Assembly (NCBI GenBank): GCA_900545325.1
Contig: UQZE01000103.1
Coordinates: 1-7,497, forward strand
From: an uncultured Eubacteriales bacterium
GTDB taxonomy: Bacteria; Bacillota; Clostridia; Christensenellales; Borkfalkiaceae
Direction of reading: 5' to 3'
DNA: 7,497 bases
The position numbers and the translations under genes were made by a program. Position 1 is the first letter of the stretch, and every line of letters starts with the position of its first letter. This document shows, in pieces, positions 6,327-7,497 of the stretch. The notes beneath the pieces were generated by a model. That model was given only the letters and a program-made list of their open reading frames with translations. It did no database searches and was not told the DNA's origin.

Positions 6327-6354
6327 AAAAAGCGTCGGTAACCGACGCTTTTTT
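6327..6354. terminator. Bidirectional terminator between convergent genes
   Basis: agcgtcgg (6331-6338) pairs with ccgacgct (6342-6349) around a 3-nt loop. The stem is extended by A-run/T-run pairing (6327-6330 with 6350-6353). It serves the cytidylate-kinase-like gene on the plus strand and the tetR gene on the minus strand, whose stop codon begins 2 bp away. Confidence 0.92.
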
Positions 6355-6355
6355 A

Positions 6356-6883
6356 TCAGATAAGATGTTTGAGATGCGCGGATATCGCGCTGATCGAGCG
6401 GATCGTTTCGGCGGGGGAGAATTTGTCGTTGTTCACGAAAGCGTAATAACTGCCGAACACTACGTAACTGATGAGCGTGTTTTTGCCGCAGTCTTCTTTC
6501 CACTCCGGATTGCGCTCGAAAAGCAATTCCTTCACGCCCTCTTCCACTTTCTGCGCCAGCCGCTGGCTGCGCGTATCCGCAAAGAGAATTTGTATCATGT
6601 TCTTTTTCGCGGCGTAGGCCTCGGTCAGCGTGTCTATCGCCGTTACGGGATCGCTTACGAATTCTTCGGGCGCGATCTTGTCGATGATGGAATTTACAAG
6701 CTCGCTTTCCAGACAGTCGGAAAGGTCGTATATATCCTTGAAATGCAGATAAAACGTAGCCTTGTTGATCATCGCCTTGTTGGAAAGCTCGGTTACGCTT
6801 ATTTTTTCCAAAGGTTTTTTCGCCCGCATTTCCAAAAAAGTGTTGAAAATGCTCTTTATCGTCTTTTCTACCCGCAGATCCAT
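6356..6883 (-). CDS. TetR/AcrR family transcriptional regulator
   Basis: 175 aa. The ATG at complement 6881-6883 is chosen because GTGAGG (complement 6890-6895) lies 6 nt upstream. An in-frame GTG start four codons earlier would be part of that same ribosome site. Residues 1-50 form the TetR DNA-binding domain: TIKSIFNTFLEMRAKKPLEK, then helix-turn-helix VTELSNKAMINKATFYLHFK (30-49), with the signature A-x-I-N-K-A-T-F-Y-x-H-F followed by DIYDL. Residues 55-175 are a divergent helical ligand-binding and dimerisation domain; its ligand cannot be read from sequence. Such proteins usually repress their own gene and a neighbour. The divergent short-chain dehydrogenase is the natural candidate, supported by a motif shared by both promoters. 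It has a consensus promoter, so an unrepressed gene would be strongly transcribed. Confidence 0.93.
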   Translation of the reverse strand: MDLRVEKTIKSIFNTFLEMRAKKPLEKISVTELSNKAMINKATFYLHFKDIYDLSDCLESELVNSIIDKIAPEEFVSDPVTAIDTLTEAYAAKKNMIQILFADTRSQRLAQKVEEGVKELLFERNPEWKEDCGKNTLISYVVFGSYYAFVNNDKFSPAETIRSISAISAHLKHLI

Positions 6884-6919
6884 ATAAAACCTCACATAAT
6901 AGACAATCTCGTAAAATCA

Positions 6920-6933
6920 GTCGTTTAATCGAC
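6920..6933. promoter_or_regulatory. Candidate operator palindrome in the tetR leader
   Basis: GTCG, a T/A mismatch, TTAA, the matching mismatch, then CGAC: 12 of 14 positions are self-complementary, centred between 6926 and 6927. It lies about 24 to 37 bp downstream of the predicted tetR start. A related palindrome, CGTT-A-AACG, lies at 7128-7136. Size and symmetry fit a TetR-dimer site. Binding is inferred. Confidence 0.45.
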
Positions 6934-6945
6934 GAAAAACGGCGT

Positions 6946-6954
6946 GTTTTACCG
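6946..6954 (-). promoter_or_regulatory. Shared 9-bp motif at the tetR start site
   Basis: CGGTAAAAC on the minus strand, beginning 9 bp after the tetR -10 element. The identical 9-mer is at 7327-7335 on the plus strand, 7 bp after the dehydrogenase -10. Both therefore sit almost at the predicted +1 and read in the direction of transcription. Confidence 0.5.
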
Positions 6955-6963
6955 TCTGCATAT

Positions 6964-6992
6964 ATTATACCCGAACGCCGCGGCGATGTCAA
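6964..6992 (-). promoter_or_regulatory. Consensus sigma-A promoter of tetR
   Basis: On the minus strand, TTGACA (complement 6987-6992), exactly 17 bp, then TATAAT (complement 6964-6969): a perfect consensus in both elements and spacing. The predicted start is near 6957, giving a leader of about 74 nt that carries the candidate operators. Confidence 0.9.
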
Positions 6993-7063
6993 TATAAATT
7001 TCCGAAAAAGAAAAAATTCCTTTTTTTCAGCTCGCCTTCTCGTTTATATTGTAAAACGATTTT

Positions 7064-7093
7064 AAAAATTCGTCGCATATACGACGAATTTTT
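7064..7093. repeat. Near-perfect 30-bp palindrome
   Basis: Arms of 12 bp (7064-7075 and 7082-7093, core attcgtcg / cgacgaat) are exact reverse complements. Of the central six bases, the inner ATAT is also self-complementary, so only one base pair position (7076/7081) breaks symmetry around 7078/7079. The A-run before and T-run after also make it look like a bidirectional terminator, but no gene ends here. Confidence 0.85.
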
Positions 7094-7139
7094 TAAAAAA
7101 TAAAGTCGAAAGACTGCGGAAAATTGTCGTTAAACGTCG

Positions 7140-7150
7140 GAAAATGCGGT
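7140..7150 (+). repeat. 11-bp direct repeat, copy 1
   Basis: GAAAATGCGGT, repeated exactly at 7320-7330, a distance of 180 bp. Both copies are followed by an A-rich run (TAAA here, AAAA in copy 2). Confidence 0.7.
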
Positions 7151-7289
7151 TAAATATTAGACGTCGGTTTAACAAACATGTTGAAAAAGACATTTTCGCG
7201 CTGCGGGAAGGGCGGAATTCGTATTATGAACTTCTGTCCGTCCCAAAAAACGCCCTTTCGGACATATAACGGAAAACTTTGGCAAACGC

Positions 7290-7319
7290 TTGATTTTTCT
7301 TTGCGGCGTGGGGTATAAT
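7290..7319 (+). promoter_or_regulatory. Promoter of the short-chain dehydrogenase gene
   Basis: TTGATT at 7290-7295, an 18-bp spacer and consensus TATAAT at 7314-7319. The predicted start is near 7326. A small inverted repeat (gcggt 7326-7330 with accgc 7334-7338) lies right on the start and contains the motif shared with the tetR promoter. Confidence 0.85.
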
Positions 7320-7338
7320 GAAAATGCGGTAAAACCGC
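7320..7338 (+). promoter_or_regulatory. 11-bp repeat copy 2 and candidate operator at the dehydrogenase start site
   Basis: This segment combines the second GAAAATGCGGT copy (7320-7330), the shared CGGTAAAAC (7327-7335) and a gcggt-aaa-accgc inverted repeat (7326-7338). Overlap with the predicted +1 would let a bound repressor block transcription. Confidence 0.5.
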
Positions 7339-7356
7339 GGATAAGGAGTTTTTATT

Positions 7357-7497
7357 ATGAATTATTTCGATTTAAAAGGACAAGTAGCCGTCGTAACGGG
7401 CGCCTCCACGGGCCTGGGCGTACAGATGGCGAAGGCTTTCGCCAGCCAGGGGGCAAATCTCGTGCTGGTCGCGCGCAGACAAAATCTTCTCGATGAA
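7357..7497 (+). CDS. Short-chain dehydrogenase/reductase (SDR), N-terminal part; gene runs off the window
   Basis: 47 visible residues of a protein that is normally about 250 aa. AAGGAG at 7343-7348 lies 8 nt before the ATG. The start FDLKGQVAVVTGASTGLGVQ contains the classical SDR coenzyme-binding motif T-G-x-x-x-G-x-G (TGASTGLG), followed by a typical helix (MAKAFASQGANLVLVARR). The RR after the second beta strand is usually seen in NADP(H)-preferring members, so NADP(H) use is a tentative inference. The catalytic Ser-Tyr-Lys part lies outside the window, so the substrate (sugar acid, steroid, keto-acyl or other) is unknown. It diverges from a TetR gene whose product is the likely regulator. 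Confidence 0.92.
   Translation, partial: MNYFDLKGQVAVVTGASTGLGVQMAKAFASQGANLVLVARRQNLLDE

Larger units (their letters stand above)
6884..7356. other. 473-bp divergent control region between tetR and the dehydrogenase gene
   Basis: No convincing gene lies here. The stretch is AT-rich and holds both divergent promoters, several palindromes (6920-6933, 7064-7093, 7128-7136), an 11-bp direct repeat (7140-7150 and 7320-7330), separated inverted repeats (gttaaac 7129-7135 with gtttaac 7167-7173; aagggcg 7208-7214 with cgccctt 7251-7257) and the ribosome sites of both flanking genes. It is much longer than two promoters need. The other intergenic spaces in the window are under 200 bp. Confidence 0.85.

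Noticed and set aside
7178..7318. A 46-codon plus-strand open frame beginning MLKKTFSRCG, ending in the SDR promoter
   Set aside because: It has no ribosome binding site, resembles no family I know and runs through the -35 and -10 of the SDR gene; likely chance.
6896..7350. CRISPR array or insertion-sequence end, suggested by many short repeats
   Set aside because: The repeats are short, few and irregularly spaced, with no regular spacers, no transposase and no target duplication.

Overview
The window reads as chromosomal DNA of an anaerobic, low-to-mid GC Gram-positive bacterium, most likely an uncultured gut Clostridia member. A placement near Christensenellales is a guess from protein style, not a measurement. 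The clues are strong GGAGG-type ribosome binding sites, consensus sigma-A promoters, compact A/T-flanked hairpin terminators, a stand-alone rubredoxin, a DUF4250 protein, a cytidylate-kinase-like protein and secreted clostridial-type proteins. Nothing marks it as phage, plasmid, transposon, CRISPR or defence island, and no tRNA or rRNA is visible.

Layout, left half (all plus strand): the 3' part of a LacX-type aldose-1-epimerase gene (1-765) ends in a hairpin terminator. A new promoter with a long inverted repeat at its start site leads to a small protein with two Myb/SANT-like DNA-binding repeats (946-1419). This is followed closely by a secreted VCBS-like protein (1448-2203). A consensus promoter then drives a 52-residue rubredoxin (2296-2454). 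A strong terminator follows, and immediately after it a 556-residue exported protein with MucBP-like and GLUG-like regions (2525-4195).

Layout, right half: a bidirectional terminator separates that gene from a convergent two-gene minus-strand operon, a GT2 glycosyltransferase with a helical-repeat tail (4409-5506) followed by a 59-residue DUF4250 protein (4222-4401). Diverging from the glycosyltransferase is a cytidylate-kinase-like gene (5700-6323). It converges, through a second bidirectional terminator, on a minus-strand TetR regulator (6356-6883). A 473-bp, palindrome-rich intergenic region separates tetR from a divergent short-chain dehydrogenase cut off by the window end (7357-7497).

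The genes look like several short independent transcription units, not one pathway. The two best-supported regulatory stories are: (1) a tandem Myb-like protein whose own promoter carries a 10-bp perfect inverted repeat at the start site; (2) a divergent tetR/SDR pair in which both promoters carry the same 9-bp motif next to the predicted start site, in a region with a near-perfect 30-bp palindrome and an 11-bp direct repeat spaced exactly 180 bp apart. I found no clear new multi-gene system. These control regions and the two unusual exported proteins are the parts worth a second look.
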